Positions 25,411-34,660 of a stretch of DNA of 64,000 bases are shown here, in pieces; the first letter of the stretch is position 1; every line of letters starts with the position of its first letter. Location of the stretch: assembly GCF_000730165.1 (NCBI RefSeq), contig NZ_CP022110.1:999501-1063500 (forward strand), written 5' to 3'. The stretch is from Nitrospirillum viridazoti CBAmc (lineage in GTDB: Bacteria > Pseudomonadota > Alphaproteobacteria > Azospirillales > Azospirillaceae). The notes under the pieces are model-generated. The model had not been told where the DNA came from. It searched no databases and worked only from the letters and a program-made list of their open reading frames with translations. The position numbers and the translations under genes are program-made.

Positions 25411-26340
25411 ATGCGACCCGTCAGCCGGCGCGCGAGCGCGATCCTATTGCGATCGGTCATCCCTTTGTTCGCGGTAAAGCCGTCTCATCCCTTCGTCCCG
25501 CTCGACGACCGGTCGGCCGGCGCGCGCAGCGGAGGTCAAGGGCGATCGAAGATCGGCGCATTGCGCGTACCCTTGACGGCAGCGAGCACGCTGGCAGACT
25601 GGTGTCGCAGCGGAGAAGGTGCGCCTGTTCGAATGGCGGTCATTCTTCTCTCGGGCATGCTTTGTGGCGCTGCGATCCCGGCGATGGCGCTGGCGCAGCC
25701 TCTGCCTGTCGTCCAACCGTCATCGCGCGATCCCTATGGCGATCACATCGCCGAGGCGGCGCAGCGCTTCGAGCTTCCCGCCATCTGGATTCGCGCGGTG
25801 ATGCGCGCCGAGAGTGACGGTGATCCACGTGCCACCTCGCCCAAAGGGGCGATCGGGCTGATGCAGATCATGCCGGAGACCTGGGCCGAGCTGCGCGTGC
25901 GCTACCGATTAGGCGACGATCCCTATGACCCGCACGACAACATCGTGGCGGGAACGGCCTACATCCGAGAATTGTTCGACCGCTACGGTTCGCCGGAGTG
26001 GATCTCGGCCTACAACGCCGGTCCCGGGCGCTACGAGGAGGCGCTGAAGGGCCGACCGCTTCCGCCAGAGACCCGCGCTTATGTCGCCGCCCTCGCGCCG
26101 ATCATCAGCCGCAGCGAGACTTCTGGCGCGGTCGTCGTCGCGTCCGCCGATCCGCTCTCCTGGACCCATGCGCCGCTTTTCGTCGTGCAGCCTTTGAGCA
26201 AGGCGACGGTCCCTCCCGTGCAGTCGGACGAGCACAAGGACGACATGCCACAGGCGGTCGTCGTGCGCGATCTCTCCGCCATCGTGCCGCAGTCGGTCGG
26301 TCTGTTCGTTGCACGAGTGGGCACGGGACGGCAGCCATGA
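25411..26340 (+). CDS. Lytic transglycosylase (conjugation type)
   Basis: A 309-residue SLT-domain enzyme that cleaves peptidoglycan so the secretion channel can pass. The SLT domain (about 115-225) has catalytic Glu134 in RAVMRAESDGDP, then SPKGAIGLMQIMPETW, VAGTAYIRELFDRYG and AYNAGPGRYEEA. The ATG at 25411 gives a long odd N-terminus. An in-frame ATG at 25633 begins a clean signal peptide (VILLSGMLCGAAIPAMALA), so that may be the true start, giving a 235-residue exported enzyme. It lies just upstream of the candidate oriT and the relaxase. Confidence 0.87.
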   Translation: MRPVSRRASAILLRSVIPLFAVKPSHPFVPLDDRSAGARSGGQGRSKIGALRVPLTAASTLADWCRSGEGAPVRMAVILLSGMLCGAAIPAMALAQPLPVVQPSSRDPYGDHIAEAAQRFELPAIWIRAVMRAESDGDPRATSPKGAIGLMQIMPETWAELRVRYRLGDDPYDPHDNIVAGTAYIRELFDRYGSPEWISAYNAGPGRYEEALKGRPLPPETRAYVAALAPIISRSETSGAVVVASADPLSWTHAPLFVVQPLSKATVPPVQSDEHKDDMPQAVVVRDLSAIVPQSVGLFVARVGTGRQP

Positions 26341-26629
26341 GGCTCGCGGTCGAGCCGGATGCGCAAGCGACTTCAGTGTGCAGAGGATGGGGCCGGCGTC
26401 AGCCACATCTTTGGAGAGGGGGGGCGGAACGGAAAGGCAGGCGGGAGGGCAAGATTAAAGCGGACGGCACCCCATGGGTCCGATCCGCAGGGCAAGCCCT
26501 TGTCTGCACACTGTTTAGGGCGGCACCCTCGTCGGGCCGGCATGGTGCCGCGAGGCGCGGCAAAGCCAGCATTTCCTGCGTTTCTCGTGGCACTCCTGTC
26601 CGGAATCGGCGGTTTCAGGCGGATCGGCC
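26341..26629. other. Intergenic region before the relaxase, candidate oriT
   Basis: 289 bp lacking a convincing gene directly upstream of the relaxase, the usual oriT position in related ICEs. It contains GGGCAAGCCC near 26491-26500, and a perfect 8-bp inverted repeat, GCGGCACC (26520-26527) and GGTGCCGC (26544-26551), with a 16-nt loop. The nic site cannot be located by eye. Confidence 0.45.
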
Positions 26630-28684
26630 ATGAGCGGCGATGACGAAGATCGCTTCCGGCCGAAGCCTGGCCGCGTCCGATCTGACGGCGCGAAAGCCGG
26701 ACAGGCCAAGAGCTTCCTCAGCAAGGTGCGGAAGGTCACGCGCCAGCAGCAGGCGGCGTCCGGCCGAAGCCGATCCGCGAAGGGTGGCGGTTCCGGACAC
26801 GCGGCGAAGAAGGGCTCGCGTGTTGTCGCCTCCGGCCGGGGCGTGCAACGCGGTCGCGGCGCAGCCTTTGTGCGCGCCCGCAACCTGTCGAACGGTTGGA
26901 GCCACCGCCAGCCCGGCAACCGCCGTGTCATCGTCAAATCCCGTTCCGTCCGGGGTGCAGGCAAGAGCGGAAAGGCCGCCGCGCACCTGCGCTATATCCA
27001 GCGCGACGGCACATCTCGCGATGGCGAGCGCGGGCAGCTTTATTCGGCGACGGAGGATCGAGCCGATGGCGACGCTTTCCTCGATCGTGGCCAGGATGAT
27101 CGCCACCAGTTCCGCTTCATCGTCTCGCCCGAAGACGCCACCGATCTTGCCGATCTCACCGGCTACACCCGCGAACTGATGGGGAGGCTCGAAAACGACC
27201 TTGGCACGAAGCTCGATTGGGTCGCCGTCAATCATCACAACACCGGCCATCCCCATGTCCATGTCATCGTCAACGGTCGTGATGCGCTCGGCGAAGATCT
27301 CGTCATCAACGGCGACTATCTCGCCAATGGTGTCCGCGAGCGGGCAACCGAACTGGCGACGCTGGAACTCGGCCCCGTCACCGAGATCGAACAGCGCCGC
27401 AAGCTGATGTCGGAGATCGACCAGGACCGCTTGACCCGCATCGACCGGGCGATGATCGCCGAGGCCGAGGATCGTTTGCTTGACCTTCGATACGAGCCGG
27501 ACGATCAGCGCGGCCAGTCTGACCGGACGATGCGCCTGCGCCGTCTTGGCAAGCTCGGCGACATGGGCCTTGCCACGGAGCATGCGCCGGGCGTCTGGGA
27601 GTTGAGCGAGAGGCTGGAGCCGACCTTGCGCGAGATGGGCGAGCGCGGCGACATCATCCGCACCATGCAGAAGGCACTCCGGTCCGAGGGAGCCGAGCGC
27701 GACCCGATGAGCTTTCAGATTCACGATGACGCGCCCGCGACGCTGATCGTCGGCCGCGTCATCGACAAGCATCTCAGCGACGAGTTGGGCGAGAACCTGA
27801 CGCTGCTGGTCGATGGCATCGACGGACGCACGCACCATGTCTCCGGCGTCGACCCGGCGCGGGTCGAGGACGCCCGCATCGGCAGCGTCATCGAGATCGG
27901 GCCGCCAGACAGCGCTGGCCGTCCATCTGATCGCGCCATTGTCGGCATGGCCGAAGACGGCCTCTATCGGCCGAGCCGTCATCTGGAGCAGGCCCAGTTC
28001 GAAGGTCGCGTGCTGGGCGGCGACTACGAGGGGTTCGTGGACGCCCATGTCCGTCGGCTGGAGGCATTGCGTCGCGCCGGGATCGCCGAGCGGATCGACG
28101 CCGACCAATGGCGCATCCCGGCAGATTTCGAGGCGCGCGCGGCCGCGTATGATGCCGGGCGTAGTGCCCGCGCCAATATCCGCATCCTTTCGACCTTCGA
28201 CCTCGAACGCCAGATCGGAGCGGACGGTGCGACCTGGCTCGACCGGCGGCTTGTCAGCGCGGGCGGATCGGACCTGTCAGCGTCAGGGTTCGGCGAACAG
28301 GTGCGCGAGGCGATGGATCGCCGCCGTGAACATCATATCGAGCATGGCGATGCCGCTCCTCAGCCGGATGGCAGGATCGCCTATCGGCGCAACTTGATCG
28401 CCACGCTTCAGGAGCGCGAAGTCGCCCGCGCGGGCGAGGAGCTGGCGGCCAAGAAATCGCTGCCGTTCCGTGCCGCTGCCGACGGTGAAACCGTCACCGG
28501 CACCTTCACCGGGACCACGCAGCTATCCAGCGGTAAGTTCGCGATCGTCGAGAAGTCCCACGAGTTCACCCTTATCCCGTGGCGGCCGGTCATCGACCGC
28601 CAGCTTGGTCGCGAGGTATCGGGCATCGTCCGTGGCGGATCGGTGTCGTGGCAATTGGGGCGGCAGAAGGGATTGGAGATCTGA
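26630..28684 (+). CDS. Relaxase / mobilisation nuclease (RlxS-like, DUF3363)
   Basis: A 684-residue relaxase. A basic N-terminal region (about 1-110) leads to the relaxase domain, with HLRYIQRDGTSRDGERG and the metal-binding HxHxH at His207/His209/His211 in NTGHPHVHVIVNG. The C-terminal part (about 330-684) matches DUF3363, ending in LIPWRPVIDRQLGREVSGI. It nicks oriT, attaches covalently to the 5' strand through a tyrosine and pilots it to TraG. This organisation is that of RlxS of ICEMlSymR7A-type elements and related VirD2-like ICE relaxases. It appears intact. Confidence 0.92.
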   Translation: MSGDDEDRFRPKPGRVRSDGAKAGQAKSFLSKVRKVTRQQQAASGRSRSAKGGGSGHAAKKGSRVVASGRGVQRGRGAAFVRARNLSNGWSHRQPGNRRVIVKSRSVRGAGKSGKAAAHLRYIQRDGTSRDGERGQLYSATEDRADGDAFLDRGQDDRHQFRFIVSPEDATDLADLTGYTRELMGRLENDLGTKLDWVAVNHHNTGHPHVHVIVNGRDALGEDLVINGDYLANGVRERATELATLELGPVTEIEQRRKLMSEIDQDRLTRIDRAMIAEAEDRLLDLRYEPDDQRGQSDRTMRLRRLGKLGDMGLATEHAPGVWELSERLEPTLREMGERGDIIRTMQKALRSEGAERDPMSFQIHDDAPATLIVGRVIDKHLSDELGENLTLLVDGIDGRTHHVSGVDPARVEDARIGSVIEIGPPDSAGRPSDRAIVGMAEDGLYRPSRHLEQAQFEGRVLGGDYEGFVDAHVRRLEALRRAGIAERIDADQWRIPADFEARAAAYDAGRSARANIRILSTFDLERQIGADGATWLDRRLVSAGGSDLSASGFGEQVREAMDRRREHHIEHGDAAPQPDGRIAYRRNLIATLQEREVARAGEELAAKKSLPFRAAADGETVTGTFTGTTQLSSGKFAIVEKSHEFTLIPWRPVIDRQLGREVSGIVRGGSVSWQLGRQKGLEI

Positions 28685-28714
28685 TCTCAACACCGGGAAA
28701 GCTGGAGCGAAGGC

Positions 28715-29638
28715 TCATCTATCGCGATCCCACGGCGGCTCAGGCAGGAAGCGGTTCACCAGTTCGTCGACCACAACACGCACCTTTGGGCTCATCTGCC
28801 GAGTTTGCGGCCAGAGAGCGTGGATCGGAAAGCCTCGCGTCGTCACCTCCGGCAGCACCTGTGCAAGTCGCCGGTCGCGTAAGTGGTCGGCAATCAGCCA
28901 GGTCGAGAGAAGCGCGATGCCTTGGCCGGCGAGGGCCGCGTCACAGATGGCGTCGCTGTGGTTGAACGAGAGCCGTCCGGAGACGGGCTTCGCCACGGGT
29001 GCGCCCCTCCCATCGAGGAACCACCACGGCAAGGACTGTCCGCCCCGGCCGAAGACGATGCAGGCATGAGCGCTGAGATCATCGAGCGAGGTGGGGCTCC
29101 CGTGCCGGTCGAGATAATCGGGGCTGGCGCAGAGCACCGATTGCTGCACACCCAGTCTTCTGGCGACGAGTGTGGTGCTGTCATCGAGATCGCCGATGCG
29201 GATCACCAGGTCGATGCCTTCGTCAATCGGATCAATGCGCCTATCAGTCAAAGAGACTTCCAGCGACAGTTCCGGATACAGCGCGCCAATGTCGAGGAGC
29301 ACCGGCAGCACCCAGCGTCGGCCGAACACCACAGGCAGATCGACCCGCAGTCGCCCGCGCGGCCGCAGGCGATGGGCGTTGAGTGCCGTCTCGGCGTTTT
29401 CCAGGTCGGTCAGGACGCGCACGCAGGTCTCGTAGAAAGATTGGCCTTCGGCCGTCAGCGCGAAGCGGCGTGTTGTTCGGTTGAACAATCGAACCCCAAG
29501 CCGATCCTCGAGCCGCGCCACGCTCTTGGCGATACCGGATTTCGAAAGGCCGAGCCTCTCCGCCGCCAGTGTGAATCCGCCTGCGTCGGCGGCCTGGACG
29601 AAGGCTGTTATGCCACTGAGGTGTTCGGCGGAAATCAT
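28715..29638 (-). CDS. LysR-type regulator
   Basis: A 307-residue LysR regulator. The N-terminal winged helix (residues 1-65) has FVQAADAGGFTLAAERLGLSKSGIAKSVARLEDRLGVRLFNRTTRRFALTAEG, and the rest is a periplasmic-binding-like effector domain. It is divergent from the MFS gene at 29761 across a 122-bp region with symmetric sites (29648-29683), the usual LysR arrangement, so it probably controls that transporter and the EthD gene behind it. The effector is unknown. Confidence 0.92.
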   Translation of the reverse strand: MISAEHLSGITAFVQAADAGGFTLAAERLGLSKSGIAKSVARLEDRLGVRLFNRTTRRFALTAEGQSFYETCVRVLTDLENAETALNAHRLRPRGRLRVDLPVVFGRRWVLPVLLDIGALYPELSLEVSLTDRRIDPIDEGIDLVIRIGDLDDSTTLVARRLGVQQSVLCASPDYLDRHGSPTSLDDLSAHACIVFGRGGQSLPWWFLDGRGAPVAKPVSGRLSFNHSDAICDAALAGQGIALLSTWLIADHLRDRRLAQVLPEVTTRGFPIHALWPQTRQMSPKVRVVVDELVNRFLPEPPWDRDR

Positions 29639-29647
29639 CGCGACCTA

Positions 29648-29683
29648 TTGACGACTATCAGTCAACTCATATTGCCATATGAG
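29648..29683. promoter_or_regulatory. LysR-type operator candidates
   Basis: Two symmetric sites lie in the divergent region. TTGAC (29648-29652) pairs with GTCAA (29661-29665), and CTCATAT (29666-29672) with ATATGAG (29677-29683) around TGCC. Both suit LysR binding; which is used cannot be told. Confidence 0.5.
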
Positions 29684-29760
29684 CCGATTTATCGCCACTA
29701 CAGTCGCCAATAAAATGCTCCGGGTAGGGTCGTCCGGCCCGCATCCCACGGAGCGGCGCC

Positions 29761-30981
29761 ATGCCAGGACCATCGCATTCCACCCATGAAGACGAAGGAA
29801 GGCGTTCGATCCCGCCGGCTCTGATCTGGCTTCTGGCGATCGGAGCCGGCGTTGGCGTCGCCAATGTCTATTACATTCAACCGGTGGTCCCGCTGGTACG
29901 CGAGACATTCGGCATCGGATCGGAACCGGCGAGCCTCGTCCCGGCGGTGAGCCAAGCCGGCTATGCCCTCGGAATGCTGCTGCTGGCCCCGCTCGGCGAT
30001 CTCATCGACCGCAAGCGGCTCGTCCTCGCCAAGTCGATCCTGCTCGTGCTTGCCCTGTCGGCGACGGCTCTCGCACCGAATTTTTCCGTGCTTCTTGCCG
30101 TCAGCCTCGGCGTCGGACTGCTCGGCAGCCTCGGCCAGGACTTCGTGCCCATGGCGGCGCAACTCGCGACGGCCGAAGAGCGGGGGCGCACCATCGGGCT
30201 TGTGACCACGGGCCTGCTCTGCGGCATCCTGTTGTCTCGCACCTTTGGTGGTGTCGTCGGCGATCTCTTCGGCTGGCGAGCGATCTACGCGTTGGCCGCC
30301 GCCATGGTGGCGCTGGTCGGCGTTGCGGTCTGGCGCTGGTTGCCGTTCCAGCCGGCGACCGCCAACGGTTCCTATGGCGCTCTTCTCTTGAGCCTCGCCA
30401 CCTTGGCCGGGCGGTACGCGGTGCTGCGCAAGGCTCTTCTGACCCAAGGCTTGCTGGCGGCAACCCTCGGCGCCTTCTGGTCCACACTGGCGTTGATGCT
30501 GGCGGAGCCACCGCTCCATCTTGGTGCGGGTGCGGCCGGCGCCTTCGGATTGGCCGGAGCCGCTGGGGCCTTCGGTGCCCCTCTGTTCGGACGCCTCGCC
30601 GACGCCCGCGGGCCTGCCATCGCGATCCGCTTCGGTTGTCTGCTGGTCGCTCTTGCCTTCACCCTGATGCTGGTGTCGCCGCATTCGATCATCGCGCTGA
30701 TCGCGGGCGCGGTGCTGTTCGACCTCGGCGTCATGGCCGCGCTGGTGTCGCACCAGACCATCGTCACGACGATTGACCCTGCCGCGCGCAGCCGGCTGAA
30801 CGGCTTGTTGATGACCGCCGCCATGATCGGCATGGCGGTCGGCGCGCTCGCCGGGGGCTGGGCCTGGAGCCGCTACGGCTGGGCCGGTGTGTGCCTCACA
30901 GGTGCCGCCTGCGGCCTCGCCGCGTTGCTGCGGTCTCTCCTTCCACCATCCATTCCATTCGCTGCAAAGGAGTACGCCTGA
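29761..30981 (+). CDS. MFS transporter (12-TM, DHA1-like)
   Basis: A 406-residue major facilitator with about 12 membrane segments. The motif between TM2 and TM3 reads GDLIDRKRLV (motif A), and the N-terminus has VANVYYIQPVVPLVRETFGI, typical of the YtbD/YygE-type drug:H+ antiporters. It probably exports a small compound, with cargo regulation by the divergent LysR. It overlaps the EthD gene by TGATG, so both form an operon. Confidence 0.9.
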   Translation: MPGPSHSTHEDEGRRSIPPALIWLLAIGAGVGVANVYYIQPVVPLVRETFGIGSEPASLVPAVSQAGYALGMLLLAPLGDLIDRKRLVLAKSILLVLALSATALAPNFSVLLAVSLGVGLLGSLGQDFVPMAAQLATAEERGRTIGLVTTGLLCGILLSRTFGGVVGDLFGWRAIYALAAAMVALVGVAVWRWLPFQPATANGSYGALLLSLATLAGRYAVLRKALLTQGLLAATLGAFWSTLALMLAEPPLHLGAGAAGAFGLAGAAGAFGAPLFGRLADARGPAIAIRFGCLLVALAFTLMLVSPHSIIALIAGAVLFDLGVMAALVSHQTIVTTIDPAARSRLNGLLMTAAMIGMAVGALAGGWAWSRYGWAGVCLTGAACGLAALLRSLLPPSIPFAAKEYA

Positions 30982-31904
30982 TGACCGCCTCTGTCGCACC
31001 ATTCACGTCAACCGAGCCTGACGCAGGCGCTGCGCCGCTGACGGTATTGTTCTCGTTTCTGTCGCGCGCCGATCCAGCGACCAACGCGTCCGAACCCGAC
31101 CCCAATCTCAGTATCGAAACATGGGGTGACTACTGGCGCAAGGTGCATGGCCCGCGCTTCCTCCATCCCGACGAGGCGGACGATCGCACGACGATCAGTC
31201 GCCTGCTGCGTTACGATCAGATTCACCGCGTGGCGTCGGGACCGACGAGCTTGAACCCGCCGCCTTACCGGCCACCGCTCGACGCGGACGGTCGCCTGTT
31301 CGAGACTATCGTCGGTCACGTCGAGCCCTACCGACGTCCGCAGTGGGATGGGGTCGCGTATCTCAACTTCGGGGGGCTCGACGATCTCGGCGCGGTTCTC
31401 GGTGCCGAGCGTGTTCGCCGCAAGATCCTTCCCGAGGATCAGGCCATCTTCCGGGATCTCGGGCCGGTACTGGCCCGCCAGTTCATCATCATGCCGAACG
31501 CGGCTGGCGATGACTCGATCGTCCTGATCAAGACGCACATCCGGCGCGATGATCTCGACCGCGAGACCTTCCAGCGCCGCTGGTTGCACGACCATGCCGA
31601 GCTGGTGGTCGGCCAGGCCGATACGCAGCGCCTCGTAAAGCGCTACGTCCAACTGCACAACATTGGTCCCATCACAGAGGGTTTGCCGTTCTTCCACCCC
31701 GTAGCCAGCCGGATCGATGGCGTGACGCTCATGGCCTTCGCTTCCATGAAGGATGTCGAGAGCTTCCTGCTGTCCGACGGCCATGCCGCGATCGATGAGG
31801 CGGAACGATCCATCGCGATCGCCGACGCGAGCGAGTATTGGACTGGCCTGACCTTCACCGTCATCGATCAGCTCGCGCCTGAACGGGCATCGAGAACGTC
31901 ATGA
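30981..31904 (+). CDS. EthD domain-containing protein
   Basis: A 307-residue protein with two EthD-like ferredoxin-fold halves: LTVLFSFLSRADP...YWRKVHGPRFLHPDE in the first and IVLIKTHIRRDDLDRETFQRRWLHDHAELV in the second. EthD proteins are associated with degradation of organic compounds; the exact role is unknown. The ATG overlaps the MFS stop (TGATG), so it is cotranslated with the transporter. With the LysR gene they form a small cassette for handling or exporting an organic compound. Confidence 0.8.
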   Translation: MTASVAPFTSTEPDAGAAPLTVLFSFLSRADPATNASEPDPNLSIETWGDYWRKVHGPRFLHPDEADDRTTISRLLRYDQIHRVASGPTSLNPPPYRPPLDADGRLFETIVGHVEPYRRPQWDGVAYLNFGGLDDLGAVLGAERVRRKILPEDQAIFRDLGPVLARQFIIMPNAAGDDSIVLIKTHIRRDDLDRETFQRRWLHDHAELVVGQADTQRLVKRYVQLHNIGPITEGLPFFHPVASRIDGVTLMAFASMKDVESFLLSDGHAAIDEAERSIAIADASEYWTGLTFTVIDQLAPERASRTS

Positions 31905-31963
31905 GGGGGCCGGTGACGCTGTGCGACCAACGTAACCGGCTGAGGGCGTTTAACCTGCGCCCG

Positions 31964-32824
31964 TTATCCGGCCATCGCGCGGTGCTCCCGAAAGGCCGCA
32001 GCCAATGTGCGCAATGCAGCGCGCGACTTGGGATCGGTGAGCGTCGAGTGCAGCACGATTTCGGACGACGGCAGGCGCGGCAGCCTGAAGCGCTCGCCGA
32101 TTTCGATGGTGCCGGGCGGAGCAAGGCGACAGGAAAAGACGGCCATGGCGAGTCCGGCGGAGACGGCTGCCGTCACCGCCGACGAGCCACCGCCGAGGAA
32201 CACTTCCGTCCAGGTGATGCCCGCCTCGTCGAGGGCGCGGGTTGCGATATCGCGCACGCCGCAGGATGGCGACAGGGCGGCCAGCCGCAGGGGCTCGCCC
32301 TGCCGATGCTCGAAATTCGGCGCGGCGAACCATCCAAAGTCCTCCGGCCCGAGAACCTCGCCATCGCGTCGGTCGTCTTCGCGACGAATGATACAGGCGT
32401 CCAGCTCTCCACGATCGAAAGCGTCGAGCAGCGTGCGCGAATTCTCCAGGCGGACCTCGATGCGCAGGCCCGGATCATGCGCGTTGAGTTGCGCCAGAAG
32501 GGTCGGAAGCTCCGGTCCGGCCACATGCGCGGCGATGCCAAGACCGAAGCGGCGCGGGGTCGTGGAAGTGAGCGCCGACAGCGCCGCTTCGTGCGCGGCA
32601 AGAAAGTCGCGAGCCCGGTCGAGAAAAACGGCGCCGTGGGCGGAGAGCCGGACATGGCGCGGTGTACGCTCGATCAGGCGCTGGCCGATCCGCTCTTCCA
32701 GGCGTCGCAGCTTGACGCTGATCGCCCCTTGCGTGGTGCCAAGGGCTTCCGCCGCGCGCGTGAAACTCTGCAGGTCGGCGATGGCCACGAAAGCCTGGAC
32801 CGACTCGACATCGAGGGATGCCAT
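31964..32824 (-). CDS. LysR-type regulator
   Basis: A 286-residue LysR protein with N-terminal HTH VQAFVAIADLQSFTRAAEALGTTQGAISVKLRRLEERIGQRLIERT and effector domain containing LAMAVFSCRLAPPGTIEIGERFRLP. It is divergent from the 14-TM MFS gene at 33014, with a 189-bp AT-rich region between, so it most likely regulates that exporter. It converges with the EthD gene (60 bp apart). Confidence 0.92.
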   Translation of the reverse strand: MASLDVESVQAFVAIADLQSFTRAAEALGTTQGAISVKLRRLEERIGQRLIERTPRHVRLSAHGAVFLDRARDFLAAHEAALSALTSTTPRRFGLGIAAHVAGPELPTLLAQLNAHDPGLRIEVRLENSRTLLDAFDRGELDACIIRREDDRRDGEVLGPEDFGWFAAPNFEHRQGEPLRLAALSPSCGVRDIATRALDEAGITWTEVFLGGGSSAVTAAVSAGLAMAVFSCRLAPPGTIEIGERFRLPRLPSSEIVLHSTLTDPKSRAALRTLAAAFREHRAMAG

Positions 32825-33013
32825 TTTAATAATCCAGATTTGTTGTCTCTGAAATACTCAGTCATATCATTCTTATATCGTCAAGTTTCGCCTACGATCA
32901 GGTCCATCAACAACAGTCGCTCGCAAGACTGCCGTGCCACCCCGGCTTCAGCCGCCGAGGGGTTACGGCCGCACGCGGGACGCCGAGTGATCTCGGCGCT
33001 GAAAGGCCTGATC
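32825..33013. promoter_or_regulatory. Divergent promoter region between LysR and MFS genes
   Basis: 189 bp. The part next to the LysR start (32825-32890) is AT-rich and should hold both promoters. I see no single dominant palindrome. Confidence 0.4.
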
Positions 33014-34531
33014 ATGTCCTTTGCTTCCTCGCGGCAAGGTAACCTTGCCCTGGCCGCCATCTGTTTGTCGGCTTTGATGTTCGGCTTCGAAATATCAAGC
33101 GTTCCGGCGATCCTGCCGACGCTGGAGAAAGTTCTTCACGCCGATTTTCAAGAGCTCCAGTGGACGATGAACGCCTACACCATCGCCGTGGCGACGGTCC
33201 TCATGGCAGCCGGCACGCTGGCCGATCGCTTCGGGCGCAAGCGTCTCCTCATCATCGCCATCATTGCGTTCGGCGCAACGTCCCTGCTGTGCGGCCTGGC
33301 TCCCAACATGATGATCCTCATCGTCGGCCGCGCGCTCCAGGGCGCGAGCGGCGGCGCCATGCTGATTTGCGGGATCGCCGTGCTCTCGCATCAGTTCAGC
33401 ACGGCGGCCGATCGAGCCCGGGCTTTCGGCTGGTGGGGCATCGTTACCGGCTTTGGTCTCGGCTTCGGTCCGGTGATCGGCAGTGGGATCGCCGCTCTGA
33501 TGGGCTGGGCCTGGGTGTTTCTGATCCACGGTTTCATCGCCGTGCTGACCGTCGCCCTGGCTTGGAGCGCTATCCGGGAATCGAAAGACCCCGAGGCCCG
33601 GCGCCTGGATCTCGCCGGTATTGCCACGCTGTCACTGGCCGTCTTTTGCGTCGCCTACATCATCACTCAGGGGAGCGATCTCGGCTTCACCAGTCCGATC
33701 GCGCTGGCGATCATCGCCACGGCCACCCTCAGCCTCATCGCCTTCGTCATTGTCGAGCAGATCACGCCGCACCCGATGTTCGATTTCTCGGTGTTCCGGA
33801 TCCGGCCCTTTTCCGGAGCGCTGTTCGGCTCGATGGGCATGAATTTCAGCTTCTGGCCGTTCATGATCTATCTGCCGATCTGGTTTCAGGCTGGGCTCGG
33901 ACTCGATGGTCTGACCGCAGGCCTCGCACTGCTCGCCTACACCCTGCCGACGCTCGTCGTCCCGCCCTTTGCCGAACGCCTCTCGCTACGCCTTGGCGCC
34001 GGCACCGTCATCCCGGCGGGACTGTTCGTGATCGGTCTCGGCTTTTTCCTCCTGAAGCTTGGAACAGGCGGCGGTTCGTTGGCCCTGGCGACCACGTTGA
34101 TCGGCGCGCTCTTGGCCGGGATCGGCCTCGGTGCGACCAACACGCCGGTCACCAACACCACGACCGGATCGGTCTCAAGCGACAGGGCCGGCATGGCATC
34201 CGGCATCGACATGAGCGCACGGATGATCTCGCTCGCCATCAACATCGCGCTGATGGGCTTTGTCTTGGTCGACGGCGTTCTGGAGCGCCTGAGTGCGGTG
34301 TCCGGATCGTTCGACGCCACGCGTCTTCGGCACGTCGCCGAACAGGTCGCCGCCGGAAACGTCTCCGCTCTTGATCCGTCCGCCCTGGAATCGTCGAAGG
34401 TGATCGGTTCTGCGGCACTCGCCGGCGGCTTCGGTGAGGTGATGCTCTACGGCGCCATCGGCGTCTGGGTACTGGCCGCGCTCAGCTTCCTCACCTTCGG
34501 GAGGAGGAAAGATGTCCAAGATGCTGCATGA
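33014..34531 (+). CDS. MFS transporter (14-TM, DHA2/EmrB-QacA type)
   Basis: A 505-residue MFS exporter with about 14 predicted membrane segments. Motif A is GTLADRFGRKRLL, and the conserved motif C-like stretch near GFGLGFGPVIGSGIAALMGW is a DHA2 hallmark. It is a candidate drug or toxic-compound efflux pump. The ATG follows GAAAGG; the frame upstream of 33014 is not transporter-like. It is divergently arranged with a LysR regulator, and followed by a third LysR gene. Confidence 0.92.
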   Translation: MSFASSRQGNLALAAICLSALMFGFEISSVPAILPTLEKVLHADFQELQWTMNAYTIAVATVLMAAGTLADRFGRKRLLIIAIIAFGATSLLCGLAPNMMILIVGRALQGASGGAMLICGIAVLSHQFSTAADRARAFGWWGIVTGFGLGFGPVIGSGIAALMGWAWVFLIHGFIAVLTVALAWSAIRESKDPEARRLDLAGIATLSLAVFCVAYIITQGSDLGFTSPIALAIIATATLSLIAFVIVEQITPHPMFDFSVFRIRPFSGALFGSMGMNFSFWPFMIYLPIWFQAGLGLDGLTAGLALLAYTLPTLVVPPFAERLSLRLGAGTVIPAGLFVIGLGFFLLKLGTGGGSLALATTLIGALLAGIGLGATNTPVTNTTTGSVSSDRAGMASGIDMSARMISLAINIALMGFVLVDGVLERLSAVSGSFDATRLRHVAEQVAAGNVSALDPSALESSKVIGSAALAGGFGEVMLYGAIGVWVLAALSFLTFGRRKDVQDAA

Positions 34532-34660
34532 GGCGGGGCAGCGGCTATCCGGCCAGGGGCACATCCTCCGCCGCGTCGATCACGGAATTGAGTCCACGCC
34601 CTTCGCTTTACGAAAGCAACGACGTTGCTTGGCCGAAGACCTATCGGGACCGGAGGCGTA

